Source of the DNA: Haemonchus contortus
Lineage: Eukaryota > Nematoda > Chromadorea > Rhabditida > Trichostrongylidae
Assembly: GCA_000469685.2 (NCBI GenBank)
Contig: LS997563.1
Span: forward strand, 34,254,468-34,318,467
Reading direction: 5' to 3'
DNA: 64,000 bases
The translations under genes and the position numbers were made by a program. The notes under the pieces were generated by a model that saw nothing but the letters and a program-made list of their open reading frames with translations, was not told the origin of the DNA and ran no database searches. Positions 23,486-38,400 of this stretch are shown in pieces (within the stretch, counting starts at the first letter, position 1; every line of letters starts with the position of its first letter).

Positions 23486-26400
23486 ATGGACTGGTTGATC
23501 AAAGCAGGATGGAATGCGGAAAATGTCACTAACTATGATTGCAGGTTAGTGAACTACTCGAGTTTCTTCTTCGCTTACTGCTAGAAAACAGTTTTGAAGA
23601 TTTGTTTTATGAACTAAGATCAAAAGAGATCCATCTGGTTTGATGCTCCTATCGGAACGCTAACCGGAAAACCCTCTCGGGAGAGGACCTAGCAGAAGCC
23701 TTCCACAAGGCTACTTCAATTTCTATTCTTCTGGACAGACTTCGAGAAGTACCCTCCAACAAAGAAAAATATCTCTTTCCCCTTGAGCGTGCAAGTGTTC
23801 GGATGTATTGAAAGACATGGCTTTCACTCCGAATCAGGGTTCCTACCCTTCAACCACTGGGTGCAAAAGCACATGAGAAATCAAAGAAAACCATTGAACA
23901 AACAAGATCATTTTGCCCTCAAAATTTAACAGTGGACAAGATTATACTGCGAAACAATTAGAATGGTAGTACACGGAGATTTCAAAAACAAGTATAATAG
24001 AAAAAAGCTAATAGAGACCTTCACGTAGATTACATTCTTGAGGTCCACATTATCGAAACTGTTAATCGGGATTTCAATATAAGCAATGATGCAAAACAGG
24101 CGATGCTCCAGAATTTTGTACTAATATTTTGTCTTCTCCGATACCGCATTGTAATTAAAATTACTAATAATTCTCTTGAGGATTGAGTTGCAATTAGAAT
24201 GCCTGACTGTCTGATTTCATTTGAGTATTGACAAAGCGATTCAAACGGTTCAACGTTTTTCTCTGATATTAACATCGTTTGGGTTTCTTACAGCCTTTTT
24301 TTTGAGCACGAAAAATCCAACATCATGATTTCATCCCTCGAATTGAAAAACGGTTACTTTCTTTCGGAGGAAAATGCTTGATTGTTGGCAAGCGATGGTG
24401 TTAGTTCCTTTCGAATCTTTGAAGCCTTGAAACCAATGAATACCGAAACCGTCCTATACAATCAATCATCAGTCAATTGCACGCGAACCTAAGATTTCAT
24501 TTTTATAGAGAGTATACTTGGCCAAACAAAAGGGGCAGGGCCTTTTGAAATTCTAAATTTCCGCAGCAGCGAGCTGCCCCAAATTTCTTAATTTTGGAAA
24601 TTTCAGTAGGATACACAGGATGGGAGAGGGATCAAAATGGATGCATTGAAGTTAGATTTATAGCAGGGGTCTCTCCTCTCACTCTCCCCCCCCCCCCCTC
24701 CTCCTTCTTCGGAATTTTTTTAGTACCTTTCACTTGTCTGGCATAGGAAAAAGTCTTTTTAATACCACCGTAATGGATGGCACCTACAGGGGCGCAGATC
24801 TCTAGAAGGAAGAAGAATCATTTTGGGCCACTAACGAAGGTCAACAAATGGAAAAGTGAATCAGAACAATGAATTTGGAATTGGCCAACATCTAAAGGTA
24901 AAAGCTATGGCAGATAGGCGAAAACAATCGACTTAAGATCGGTTGCAAAAATTTCTTACGAAATTTTACCATATCTCCAAGGGAGGATTCTAATATGTAA
25001 CCTTATAAACCTTATAAGCATCCACGTTCGACTCTCGATAAATCTTGGCATAGCTTTGCATTAGTTTTATAAGATTTTAATAACACCTGCTGCCAAGATG
25101 GTAGATAAGTTCTTATCAACTCACGTTTCGGCGTTGTCGCCTTCTTCAGAGTTGGAAATCTAAAGATAGTCGCTATCCATCCCTCATTCAACAATTCAAC
25201 CTCAAAATCCGGTTTCCTAGACCTAATGTTTCAAAATGGGCATGATATCCCTAAACATTTAACCCACCTCCAGCAACAACCCGTCGTTCGAACGACCGCC
25301 CCGAACTGACCCATAGGGACTTGGGAGTAGCTTTAGATGATATGCCCTATCCCTCTCGCGATTTTCTTCAGGTGTAAAACTTTGAATAAGGCGATAACGC
25401 CGAAACGTAAGTTAATAAGAATTGATTTACCATCTTGGCAGCAGGTTTTATCGAAATCTTATGAAATTAATATAACCTTATATAAACACAAATAAAGGGA
25501 GACGCTGCAAAACAAGGCAGTAAACAGACGAGGCCTAGTACTCTTCACATCATTACAAATGTAATACTACATTGGGCGAGGTTCGACCAATGAGATCTGT
25601 AACTACAGTATGCTGCACATTTATTGCTCTCTCTGTCCACACACAGCCAAATGTTTTATAATGCCATTAGGGAGGACAGTAGCAATGCGAATGAAGAAAA
25701 AAATTGCTCTCCTATGTTTTCCGTCTTCTTTTTTACAGACACTCATTACGCTCGGGAGTTATTGCTTCACATCTGTGTGGGGATGTAGGAGAACTGTTTC
25801 TGTATTTTTTCTCATATATTAGGCAAGTTCTTTACAGCAGATGCAACAGAATAATTTTGAAAAGTCTTTAATTTTCACTGCATCCAAAACGCTGAGCGAC
25901 TTTTTTACGATCGTGGCCACCGCCGGACTTCATAGTAGTCGTTTCGTATAACGCAGGCTAGGGAGATGATAAAAATAACTTAGGGAAGCTTTTGCAGGGA
26001 AATACCTAATACCTTCACGATATAACATGACGACTCCATCTGCAACTCTGTACTCACCTCTGTCAATTCGTATAGCATTTCGCTCACCAATGAGGATACT
26101 CAAAAGGCACTGCGTTGATAGAGGCTTTGACCGTCCTCAATTGAACGCGCATCAGAGTCATAGTCTCTGATCCGCGAAAGGACAGCTTATGCTACGAATC
26201 AAGACCTAGACCATCAAGCTGCCTATATTCTTCTCAGCGAGTAGAAAGCGAATCATGCATGGCTGATATACCCGTCCGCTCTAGTGGTCTAGTTGCAGAC
26301 AAGTGTTCAGAATCGAGCGATTGACCAACAGTTCCACTTATTTGGCTCAAAATAGACCGCTGGCTGCTTGGTCAGCAAGGAGAGTCTTAGAGTCAGGAAG

Positions 26401-29400
26401 AGCGTTATGATTATTGATAGTCCGTCAAAATTCAGATTTCAAAAGTTCACCAGAATCGTTGATCACATATGAGGGCTTTCCTTTTTCACTGTTTGAAAAA
26501 TCCAAACATCCCCGAAGTACTGACCATCAGTTGTTGGTCCTCGTTGTAACAAGGTGTCACCTGGGAATGAGCAAACAGATTTAAAAGTGTTGTTTATCCA
26601 CTTATTCTATTGAACAGTGACAAAGGTTCAAGATCGTAAGGAGAGCCTAATAATTATGTCGCATTCCATGAAGTGTTCTCCTGTGAAAGAGTTGTATGGA
26701 GTGTTGTCGTTGTTTATTTCTTACCTACACTCTTTAAGATTGCTTCCCAACAACGGCTTTAGGGTCAGAACGTAATTCCACAGAGGCGTTGAGAGATTCA
26801 CCCTCCGAGCCTTCACTGACTGCATAGTTATTTGAACGAAATTGGTCAATTTCTTGTAAGAAAACCAACGAATCGAAAAAACCTATCAGACCTCCAGTTA
26901 ACATCATAGTTCGACTAGAGGGAACAACTTTGCAAGTGTTCCAATTTGTGGATTCGCAAGGATGCAGGAAAATGCAGAAATCAGAGTAGGAGGCCAAGTG
27001 CATTCCACTCCATTGGGAGCCTACGACATGGACAGTCTACTCCACTGCGGGGTCACCACGATCTTCAAGGGACTATAGCGCGTGGAAGAAGTAGAAAGTG
27101 AATGTCTCACAATTAGATGAGCAGTTTTGGGCACTTTAGAGGACAAAGGGAATGAAGATAATCTACCGTCGCGAAGGTATATCATTTTCACCGAATAGGC
27201 TTCGAAGTTTCTCCCAGATCCAAGTTTTATATTTTTCGAATTTAGTTCCCTGTGAGTACCAAAATTCTTCAGAAACCATGATCCTCCTCTCGGTAGCCCT
27301 GGTGCCATGCTTCCATGTTTCCCCATACTGCAGTTCTGTGATTAATCATGATCAGCTGGCCTCAATTGGCCTATTTAACTTTTTGGGATAATTGCTTTGA
27401 ATAGGAGCGTGCATTACATATTTCGGAGAAATACATAATTGCACGATGAACTGTGGTCAAACTGAGTGCTAGAGAACTAGGGTATCGAATGCATAAACCA
27501 GGTACGGTAAGAAATTTTATTCATTCGAATACATCAACGTCAAAATTGTTGTGCACTTCCATGACTGTTTACAAACAACCACTCAAAAGAAAGCAAAGTT
27601 TGCCAGTGATCATGCCCTGTTTTGGTATTGTCGATTAGTGTGTCCAGGTGTGACAGGAAGGTACCACTACCTAGGCAAAACCATTGGGAACTCCCACCAA
27701 TCCCGACCAATCCTACCAACTTCGCAAACGGTTTTTCTGTTTAGCTCAGAAAATGAGCCGATTCCTTGCTTCCTCTAGGTCGAAGTGATTATAATATGGT
27801 GGGTCCGAATGGCTAAAGTGATTTGGTTGGAGGTAGGTGTTGTGCCGTCGCGGTCAATGTAGATTTGAGTAGACCTTTTAGTAATCGAGTTGTAGGTGCT
27901 TTGATACAAGCCCACCGTAGCTCGCGCCTTCTACTGGGCTCCGCGTCGTCACAAAATTGCCCATTCATTCTCTTTACAGCGATGGCACAACGAATTGTTT
28001 ATTGAGAGCTTTTGAGGACAAAACATTTCGCTTCCTTCTCCAGAATGGTTCTCCTTGGTGATGGATCCCCTTAAAGGCAGTGTTTAGAAAAAAGTTAGGG
28101 TACCCTTTTTTGACGGGAATTGATAGGACTACTCTAGAATAAAGCGATAACAACGAAACAAGTGCAAAAAACGATGAACAAAAATAATTACAAAGGGTCA
28201 AAAAAAGAGCTGGAAAGGGGGGTTGGACGTATTTCACATTGAAAAAACGACGGTTAGGGAGTGTTCGCGCGAAAGTGCACGAACGCGGCGCAATGTCCGC
28301 AATACAGACAACACATCGAAATTAACGGAGTTTCTGAAATAAAAAAAACATTTGCATGCAATAATCTACACAAAATATGTTGAAATCTTCAGTAAACTTA
28401 CGAGAAAAGTTAAAGAATGATACCGTAAAAAATTAATAACAAAAAAAAAACAAACGATACGCGAATAATAGAAATAAGAGCCGAATACTAGCCCCTGTGT
28501 GAGGCGGTCGACCAGCTGATCATTCCTGGCAATTTGCCAACCTGCGTATCGATTTTTCGCCAACTTCGCTCCAATGCGAAAGTGGTGAAAGAAAATTCGA
28601 ACCCGTAGCCAGCCTAGCGAGGGGCGGAGGCATCCCGTCCCCCAAAGTTCCTGGCCTTATCGTGCCCTATCCAGCTGTTTTCCGACCTAATTCCTGCACA
28701 AATGGTATCAGAGGGGGCTTCGAATTCAAACCATGTGCAAATCTCCGAAACAATTTTTTCGTGAACACTGCCTTTAATGATGGATCCACCTAGAGCTTCA
28801 CTTTTCGCCCTATTGCATTTGCTATTCCAGAGGTATGGTACGTCAACGTGGAAACGGTAGTGTCATCCTCGGTATGTGGTCACTCATCTATGGAATCACA
28901 GCTGAGGTGAGCATCATATCTTCAGCTGATTGCAATGAAATCCGTGCTTTTTTGTTACATGCTCTGACCATTGTACACAAATGTTCTTTTCTATTTGTTG
29001 CCTGGCACGTATATTGAGATCAGCTCGATAACAATAAAGCACAGCATACAATGCCATTTTGGTGCCCTGACAGCAAATAGGACAGTCAGCCCCAGGGCTG
29101 GAGCAGTTACAGGAACGGTTCCTTTATAGGAGCAGCCGCAAGATCGGATAAAACACCGTTCACGCAGAATTTTAAAGCTAACACATATCATCCGACGGCA
29201 TAATCCTATTTGAGAGGCCAAATCCTTAACTCTTCTCAACCAGGAGAAACTTTGAAAGGGAAGCTTATTGTTAGATAGACACCGGGCAGTTGGGTGCGGT
29301 CGACACGGAGCTCCATTGCTTCTCAACCGCTCGTTCGAGTCAGCATCCGAGCTGGATTGCTGTGTGAACCGGATTCCCGTACTGATTCTCCGTTACGGTG

Positions 29401-32400
29401 ATTTGTTCTGCTCCATAAGGAACAGTACGTGTATCACATATTCGTTCAATAATTGCTAATATGGCATTCATGTTTGACCAGTGCCTGAATCGCAAACGAT
29501 TCCAAAAAATCTGAGCAGTAGGAAGCCTACATCTCCAGAAAGCGTTCTCTGCTGCGCACAACTCAGTGAAAAAGCATCCTATCGAACCTTCATCGCATGA
29601 GACTAATTAAGCAGTGGTTTTGCATAACAATGCTGAATTCCTCACATGCTTGTTAACCAGTACAACAGCAACGGACAAGAGCCGAAGCGAAGTTGGGCAG
29701 GCAACTTCGAGTCTTTGAACTGAGTTTTTGCATGACACAATGAACTCCATTACATCAAACCAGGCGGCCACGCACGCTCGCGTGCGCTAAATGCTCTAGC
29801 CATGAGGGACAGAGCCACATGAGCTGATTTTCATTGAAAACCCCGCGGATTTATGAGTTTCCGCTCAAACCCCGCCTCCTGTGAGCCTGTACTCCTGTGC
29901 CTGTTTGGTCTGCCACTCACCATAATTGTTCCCTTCCTGTCGCCTGTACTCCTAACAAGTTTGAATTTTCTAAGTGTACATGGACAGGAGTTATGATTTT
30001 CTGCTCAAGCCCCGCCCCCTGTAAGCGGAGTCTGGTCGTGCCACCCACCATAAATGTTCCCATCCCGCCGCCTATATTTCTTCCAACTTCGAGCTTTCTA
30101 GGTCAACGGGGACAGGAGTTATGATTTTCCAAAATGTTTTCATGAGCATTGCATTTTTGGAGAACGCCCGCCCATCGAGAGTGGGTCGCTCCAGTTAGGT
30201 CTAACTTACCAATGCACACCTTCGAACCCCAATTTGAGGCCGTCTTGTGACTGAATTTGATATCATGGTCCTCAGTACAGCTCATTTCGAAGCACGCCAC
30301 GCCCACTTTGGGCGGGGCTCTGTCGAGCTGATGTATGCTTTATACTTCTCAGGACATGGCCCACCCCTCCCACGCTTGACCTGGCCTCTCCAGGCAGATC
30401 TAAAGAAGCTAAGGGATTTCGTGACAGACATACAGACAGACAGACAGACAGACGGCAGACGAAGCATTTATAGTAAGTAGGATGACTGCACGCACAGCGG
30501 TGCTGGGAGTCTGCAACAATCAGAAACCCTTAGACAGCAGCCGAGATACCCAAATCGTCCCTCCCTCTCTGAGTTTTGGGTTAAGTATTTGCTGCATAAT
30601 TGTTCATTCATTGCGACGAAATAAATGTCTTATAATCTGTCAAGCTGATCTTCAAAGTGCATAGATATCAGCACTGAATGTGGTGTGATGCTTTGACAAT
30701 GTTCCAAATGATCCTCAAGTGATTTAGCTCATTTACGCAATAGTATTAACTGTGATGGTGAGGAATCAACATCGTCGTCTGTCGTGCTACAAGATCATGA
30801 TTGTCTTGGGTATCGTTCTATGCTCTTTTTTTCTTCACTAATTTTTTATAATCAGATTATAATATGCAGTCATTTTTATGAGGTGCTTCAAAATTGATGC
30901 TGTGCGAATATAAGTGGTGTCGCCATCAACCAACTCAATAGGCGTTATTTACGAAATAAGCCGTCCTATCCTCTTGGGCGTACCTCTGCTGAAAAGTACA
31001 GATGGAAGTAAAGTAAAAATGATCTTGTTAAGTGAAAGGAAGAAGAATGAGAGCTAGTAGACAGGCGAGCCTTCGAGAACCTCATTCCTGTGGGAAACCC
31101 AGATTATTCTCGATTACAGAGCCTCTATGAAGTACTAGGATTTAAAGAAGAATTACTAATCAATTTTTTGACTTGACGTTGAGAGTTTCGCTTATAACTC
31201 GCTGACCATGGGAGATTTGAACCCGTTGTTGAAGTAGGAAAAACTTCTTTTGAATCTAGCCGTCGCATGATTCTCATTCAAAAACTCTTCCCGAGGATGT
31301 TCAATCAGACATCGTTTCAGCAGCGATGATGAAGAGTTCCGCACCACTTAGTGTTAATATCACATTTGATCGTTTCACTCTGACCGGAATAGCTTTTTTT
31401 GAATCCATCTTTGAATTTCTAGTAAGCGACTGTACTCAATTACCAAAGCCGGTAACTATGAACTTTTATCCGAAGTTTCATGAAATGGAAATATATAAAA
31501 TTGCACGGGAATAAAAATTGGAGTAAAGCTTTTTGGCGCCAATCAACCCCCTCTGTGGGATGCTACCCCGCACTCGACTTCCATTCAGAATCGTAGTGGC
31601 GTAATGAGTGCGTATGTGGCCTATACAATAGCTTGCGGTGTCCAGCCGATGTTCATGTCAGTGCTTTTAACCTCCCAGGCGAGCCTGGTACCAAATAACC
31701 GATCCCGGAGGAATGGAAGGCTTGGTTGGTCAAGACGGATATCGATCCGGGATCCGAACCCATGATCCATGCGTGTGAGATAGTGCGTCACTTGTCACTA
31801 CACCTCCTCCTCCCTACGAACGGGAATATTTGCTTCAATAGTCCATCGCGTAACAACTTCCATGTTCGGTCTTCTTGAAACCTGGGCATTTTACATAATG
31901 CTTAAACTTTGCCGTACAGGTTTGTTATGACTGAACCGCTTTATTGGTCAACGGTTCGACTGAAGTCTTGATCAAAAGTCGAAAAATCAGCGTGGTTCCC
32001 AATGACTTCGTTTGACAGAAAGAACTTTCTGAAGCATCTCGAGCGGCAGCGTAGAGGCTCGACTTGCTACTAGCATGAGCACCTTTAAAACTTCAAGCGT
32101 ATCTTTCGGATATAGTTCAGCTGGTCTTTGGAAAGAATATAGAAACTATGAACTATCGAGACGTTACCTGCTCATCTTACCCTCGGCAGCCGATTTCCAA
32201 GTGCTTGCACTTGTTTGACCCTTGTTGAAAAACTTCTCTTGAGTGGTGTCATGAAAGAGTTTGTTAATTTATGTGTATTAGTCATCATCGATAAAGTAGA
32301 AAAAGTCGTATCAGTAAATCATCAGTGTATGAAAAGTCGCTATGGGTAGACAGCCCAGAGCGAATTTCCTGTTGGATCTTTTGTTGTCTTTGCCATTTTC

Positions 32401-35400
32401 TGTAGCAACATAAAGCCGAAGCAAAGCTTCGTTCACCAGTAATCATATGTACCAATCGCAGGAATGGAGCGTGCACTTCAAGCCGAATTGCTCAGCCTTC
32501 TAAAGTCGTCAACTGATAGTCAGCCATTGTATTCCTGGTAGAAAAAATATGTGCCAGCGCATCACTAGAGAATATAGGTGGATTTACATTGGCTATGTAC
32601 GCTTCATATACTGCTCAATGGGTGTGGGAACTTATGTCTGAAAATCGCTTCATGCTCGCAGCAGCCGGTCGCAGTCACAATATGAAGAGCAAGACTATGA
32701 AGAGCAAGACTCGGTTCATCAGTGGAAGAATGCAGAGCGAGCAACCGCTGCCGCTTGGCGTGTGGATTTGGGGAGAAGTAGTGTCACCCGTAGTGAGATC
32801 ATGTGGCTTGCCGAAACACCACACAAGAGCTATCGGAATAGAATCTCTGACTGGTACTCGCCGTAGCAAATCGAAGCTTCTATCTCCTGGGGATCGCCTA
32901 TTTGATACCAGACAATTCTAGCAGAATAAAACAATGACCTTTAGTTTCGCTGACGACCACCCCAAATCATTATAGAGATCGCTAAAGCAGTGAATGCGTT
33001 TTATCCTTTATCCTGTGGTTCTGTCTGCATATATCGATACTCTAATACCACATGGCCTTAGATGACCGGAACAAAGCTTCTTTATGAAGGAAGACGGAAT
33101 GAGTTCAGCAAAGCTAGAAAACACTCAATACTAGTGAATATTATTTATGATTCAATCTTAGTAAGCCAATATGATAATGAGCATTTGTGATTTTAAGGAA
33201 TTAACGACATGTGTGCAATCTCATTGAATTCGATCGTAAGTGGATATTTCTGGTTGATTGGCGCTAATTACTGCATGTATCCAACACTCATCTATGTTAT
33301 GGGAGCGATAGCGCTTGGTGAGTTTCCAAATTTCCCTGCAAAAAGGGGTATATGTCGTGACAGATTCCTATCAAAAGGAATTAAGTGTAATGTATAAATG
33401 AAAACAATTCTGCGAAAAGCAAGATCAGCTCGAAGGATATTGGACACCCAAAAGGCCTGCAAGCGGGAATTTGATGCAAGCTTCGCCTTTGTTCCGGGTT
33501 TAATACGAACAACAGTAAACTATTTTTAATCAATAGTCGAAGAATATCGGCGAATTTTTTCGTAGTGAGAACTTCGTCTCATTTGATGGAATCATGTGAC
33601 TGATCTGATTATCGCTGTCTCGGCTACTCAACTTAAAAGCTCAGTTTACGATAATTTCGAGGTATCCCTTTCATTAGAAAAGAGGGAGTATTGGTTGAGA
33701 ATAATTCATCGGTAGTGAGGAAAGCAAGAGAAATCGCCGATTTCGAGAAAAATATGGCTCCTTGAAATTAGGTAAAATAGATGTTGGACGAGGTCACCAT
33801 GACGAAAATAACATGGAAGAGGTATTCGGACGAGATTTCACCTATTGCAAATGCGCGAAGAGCTGACCACATCAAGCCAGAACTGTACAGAACTTCCTTT
33901 CGCTGTCGCTATAGGTAACGTCAAGTTGTCTAAACTTCCTACATGGGTTTCCTTCTGGTCGGTGCAGCCTCTACAAAGCCAGTGAACCTTGTCCAAGGAA
34001 ATACACGGTGCAATCCTTTATAACTCCCTGGGATAAAGCGTTTTCCGATTTAAAAGGGCCAGATATGGTACGAGGGCTGCCTTTTATATTTTGAGAATTG
34101 GCAACATTAGTGTAGCAATCTAACAACTGACATCACTATCGTAAAGCTTGACTATTTTGAGGACACTGCGAAATTTGAGCGCGATTTGTGTTGTTTACAC
34201 TAAATTATAAGATTTTGTTTGGGCCAATTTATGGGGTTGAATCGTGAGCATTTTCGCGCGATGATTTTCTACAACTTTCGACGTGGACTAACTCAACAGC
34301 AATGCATGGATGAACTTAGTTCAATTTTTGGGGATGAAGCTCCATCCAGGGCCAGTGTTTATCGATGGTACAGTGAGTTCACCCGAGGTCGTAGTTCACT
34401 CGAAGAAGAATTTCGTGGAGGTCGTCCAAAATCAGTTGTTGTTCCGGAAACCGTTGACACTGTGCACAAACGAATATTGCAAGGCCGTCATGTGGCTTAT
34501 CGTGAGATTGGGACAACCTTAGGCATTGGTGGAACCACCATACATTCAATATTACATGAACATTTGACTGTAAAAAAATTGTTTTTGGAAAATTTGTCAA
34601 TCAAAAGGGACTCGTGTCGATTGGTCGAAAGAAATGCTCAGAAACTACGATCGCGGTGCTTCGAAACACGTCCATAGCATCGAAACTGATGATGGATCAT
34701 GAATTTATGCGTATGAGCCCGTAAGGAAACAGCAATCGACCGTATCGGTATTTCAAGATGAGCCAAATCCATCAAAAGCTGTCTGCGCACCAAGCACTTC
34801 CGAGCAATTGATCTCCTGCTTCTTTGCGAAAACTGAACATGTCGCAACCGTACCACTAGGACAAGCAGAACAGTCAATTTTGAGTGGTCCACAACCATTT
34901 GTTTGCCAGTTGACTTCTAAAAAATAAGGAAAACCAACTGCTGAAGCTGGGTCACTCTTCACCACGACAATGCGAGCTCCCACACATCGGCTCAAACAAC
35001 TGCATTTTTGAGCGCTCAAAACAACGATGACAGTGACTTCTTCTCATCCCGTACGTAAAGAATAAAATGAGAGGTCAACGTTTTTCGACACTTGAAGAAG
35101 CCGCTGATGCGTTCAGAATCCATGTTTTGGAGTTACCCACGTCAGGGTGGCAAAAGTGCTTCGGAAATTGGTTCGAGCCCATGCAAAAGCGTATAGATCT
35201 TAATGTGGAGAATTTTGAAAGGCAATAAAGCGATTCTCAATAAATGATATTTGTTTCTGTTCCCAAATCTCAAAATATAAAAGGCAGCCTATGTATACCA
35301 GGGGTCCCCGGACTCATCCTATAGGGAAATCTCGGGAACCATTTTTATGCCTTTAAGAGACGTGATTTCTTTGTTATTATGCCGGTAAGCTAAACAGCTA

Positions 35401-38400
35401 ACTGCTTTACAGCTGGAATCTTTGGGTTACGCAACTACTTGAACTTTCTCTGCGTCCCTGACAACGGGAGAGTGGAGCGCAGAGAAAAACACCCCAGATG
35501 AAGCCTACGGGAGTGGCGGTGGGAGTCCCACTGGACAGACAAGCACAACACTCAAAGGCTACATAAAAAGGGAGTGCGACAGACGGGGCAGAAAAATGAC
35601 GCATCCGGCAAATTCGAAGGAACCGAATTCAAGTAGCGCGTAGACCCGCTCTGCATAACAAACTTACAGAAAAACGCAACATTTCAGGTCTATGGTGTTG
35701 TGCATGCATGAATTGCCTGGTATTAGTTATCAACCGATTACTTGATCTTTGGACTAAAAGAGTTATGCAAATGGTGAGTGTTCATTGAACCTTTTTTATG
35801 TGTTCTTACGCTACTACCCTACTACTTTTGTCTATCTGTTAATGCTACACTCGCGAGTAGCTGAAAAGGGTAGCTAGAGATGCTAACTATGACGACCTAT
35901 CCTACAATCAGCCTTCTGGGCAAGCTGATGGTAACTCTTCGCGAGGAGCCTCTTCACTCTTCAATGCCCTTCCAATTTTGACTTTCACTTCATCTTTACT
36001 CCAATAATGATGGCTTTCTACATTGAAGGGCGTTGCAGGAACACTTTTTTGCATAATTTCAAAAGCTAACAACCTCATCAGCTTCAATATCATTGACCTA
36101 TAATTACTGGCTGCACTCACGGAAAATATAATCTGAACGTCTCACTGATACAAGACCTTTTAGTTGTTCAAAGGCAATCGAACGTATGTTGTACTGGTGA
36201 TTCCACTCCTGTATTTCCTGTACTTCACATTCTTCACTCCACCTGTATTATTCAACTCTGATCGGATGGCATGGTTTTTTGCTACGTTCGCTGACGGACA
36301 CGACCCTGAAAAGGTCAGACCCTTAAAAATTGAGCTTGAGAAGCAAGTTTCGGGAATATCTGACTTCATAAACGACAAGTAGCCACAAAACAACAAGCGG
36401 ACTCGTTGCTGAAATAGGAGAATGAAATGGAAGCCAATAATGAACAGTGTTAAAAATAAAATGACGAGCTAGTTGAAAGGCATTCTCAATTATGAAGCCG
36501 CAGATATCGTGCCCTACATCACGATGATCTCTGCTGTTGCGGTATCTACAGACAACCTAATGTTCGCCTGCACTCACCATGTGGAGGGAAAAGTGACAGA
36601 GTTCCTTAGAAAAGTACATGAAGTTGGAAAGGAACTAAGAGTATCAAAAACTTCCAGATGAGGTGGATGCTGTGCGAAGGCTTTAAAACGTATATTTCCG
36701 TGGCTTTTTGACAAAAATGTGGGGAATTTCGATTCAGAACATCCTTTTCTATAAAGAGAATCGGAGTCTTCGCCCAAATGTGAAGAACCGGTGGGAACAA
36801 TTAATGCGGGCCTGAAGCAATGCAGACAAAAGGAGAACAGACAACTTTGTTGCTCAATTCTAACTTTAGTTCCTCAACTATCCACATACGGCCAACAATT
36901 TGCTTATCGTTGTCCTCACTTGTCTTCTCTATGTGCAGTACTCACGAGTACTGTTCCGTCACTCAAGAGCAAGCACTGGTCTCACTTGGGCACAGAAATC
37001 GGTAGGTTTTTCCTTTCACATTTAATATCTTTCGAGTACATTTTTCGAATGAGTAAACCACAACAATATGTACCTGTGTTAGACCTGCTATACCTCAGTG
37101 TCATACTTGATTGACGCAAGAGCGCCTAGCTGTCATTCCAAAACGCGAAAGAGGGTGATAAACATTCCTAAAGCGATGTAGTGCGGAGAAATGGTCACTA
37201 TGCCGTTTTTGGCTCAACAACACTGGGAGCGAGGCCTTAAGGTTTCACAGAAATACCACCGTGATAATAATATCGTTCACTGGAACATCGGTGTCGCTCG
37301 TGTGTGGTTGGTGAACATTGGGCGGAGAGAAGCAGGAAACTTTTCAGCTGCTCGATTCAGATGCTGAAGTGAAATGTCTTGATGATTTCAATGGAGTGAA
37401 ATACAAAGTCATTAACAAAAGTTTAATTCAGTTTTTCCTACAAACATCATCCATCTGTATGTCAAATTTGATTGCGGCTCTGATCTATGTCTACATGAAT
37501 TTCTTCGCAACGCCATCATATTTCGTTGTGATCGGTCACATCTGCTGGCAACTGGGTCATGGTAAGATGATTCGTATTATTTATTTTTGTTAGAACATAT
37601 CCTTTCTCACCTATGGAAACTTATGCCTGCGTTTCTGAAAGTTGTAGAAATGGTGCACGTGGAGATTTCTGGATCAAAATTCTCTCCTCCAAATATTTTC
37701 AAAGTTCAGCATGGAAAGGTTCCTGCTCGCCCCAGTAGCATTCAGAGTCCTATCGCCAGGAGCTAGTACATCAAAAGGTCTTTCTATCGAGATCGAATAA
37801 TACTCCAGACCATGAAGCTTGAGTTATCCCTGGTGAAACAGCAAAACATATAATGACAATAGCGTATGAGAAACACAATGGGTCTGTCAGTGGATTAAGT
37901 GCAGACTATAGTACAGGGTGTCCCAAAATTATTTGCGCCAAAGTTCAGTAATTTTTAAGGTAGAAATAATCTATCAAATTCACATTACCTGCTATTAATT
38001 AGTTGCATAAGAAGGTTTCCTTGCAATGTGCATGGTTACTGATGTGGAACTCCCAATATCTTTCAGGTGGAGGAGGTCCATTCAATGCCACTTGCAAGAA
38101 TTGACGCGCGATAAGTGGAAGGGCGTTATGAAATTCCTTAGGATTTTTGTAATAACCGTATAGGAGGCCAGTAAGCGATATAGAAAAGAAGATTGAATCA
38201 GAGACAAACCAGGAAAGATAGAAAGGTAGAACGTTTTTGAAGATAGGACTATTAAAATGGTCCGTCTGCCAATCGGTCGGGATCCTGGGTGAGCCATCAA
38301 AAGGAAGTCAACGGGCACGGCTTACAGGAGTTATCGCGATGGAAGAATGGCATGCAGAAGCCTCACTACCATTCCTATCGTTTGCTCCAATCCCGATCTC

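Noticed and set aside
30421..30460. CRISPR-like or regulatory repeat
   Set aside because: It is a simple CAGA microsatellite in a eukaryotic intron.
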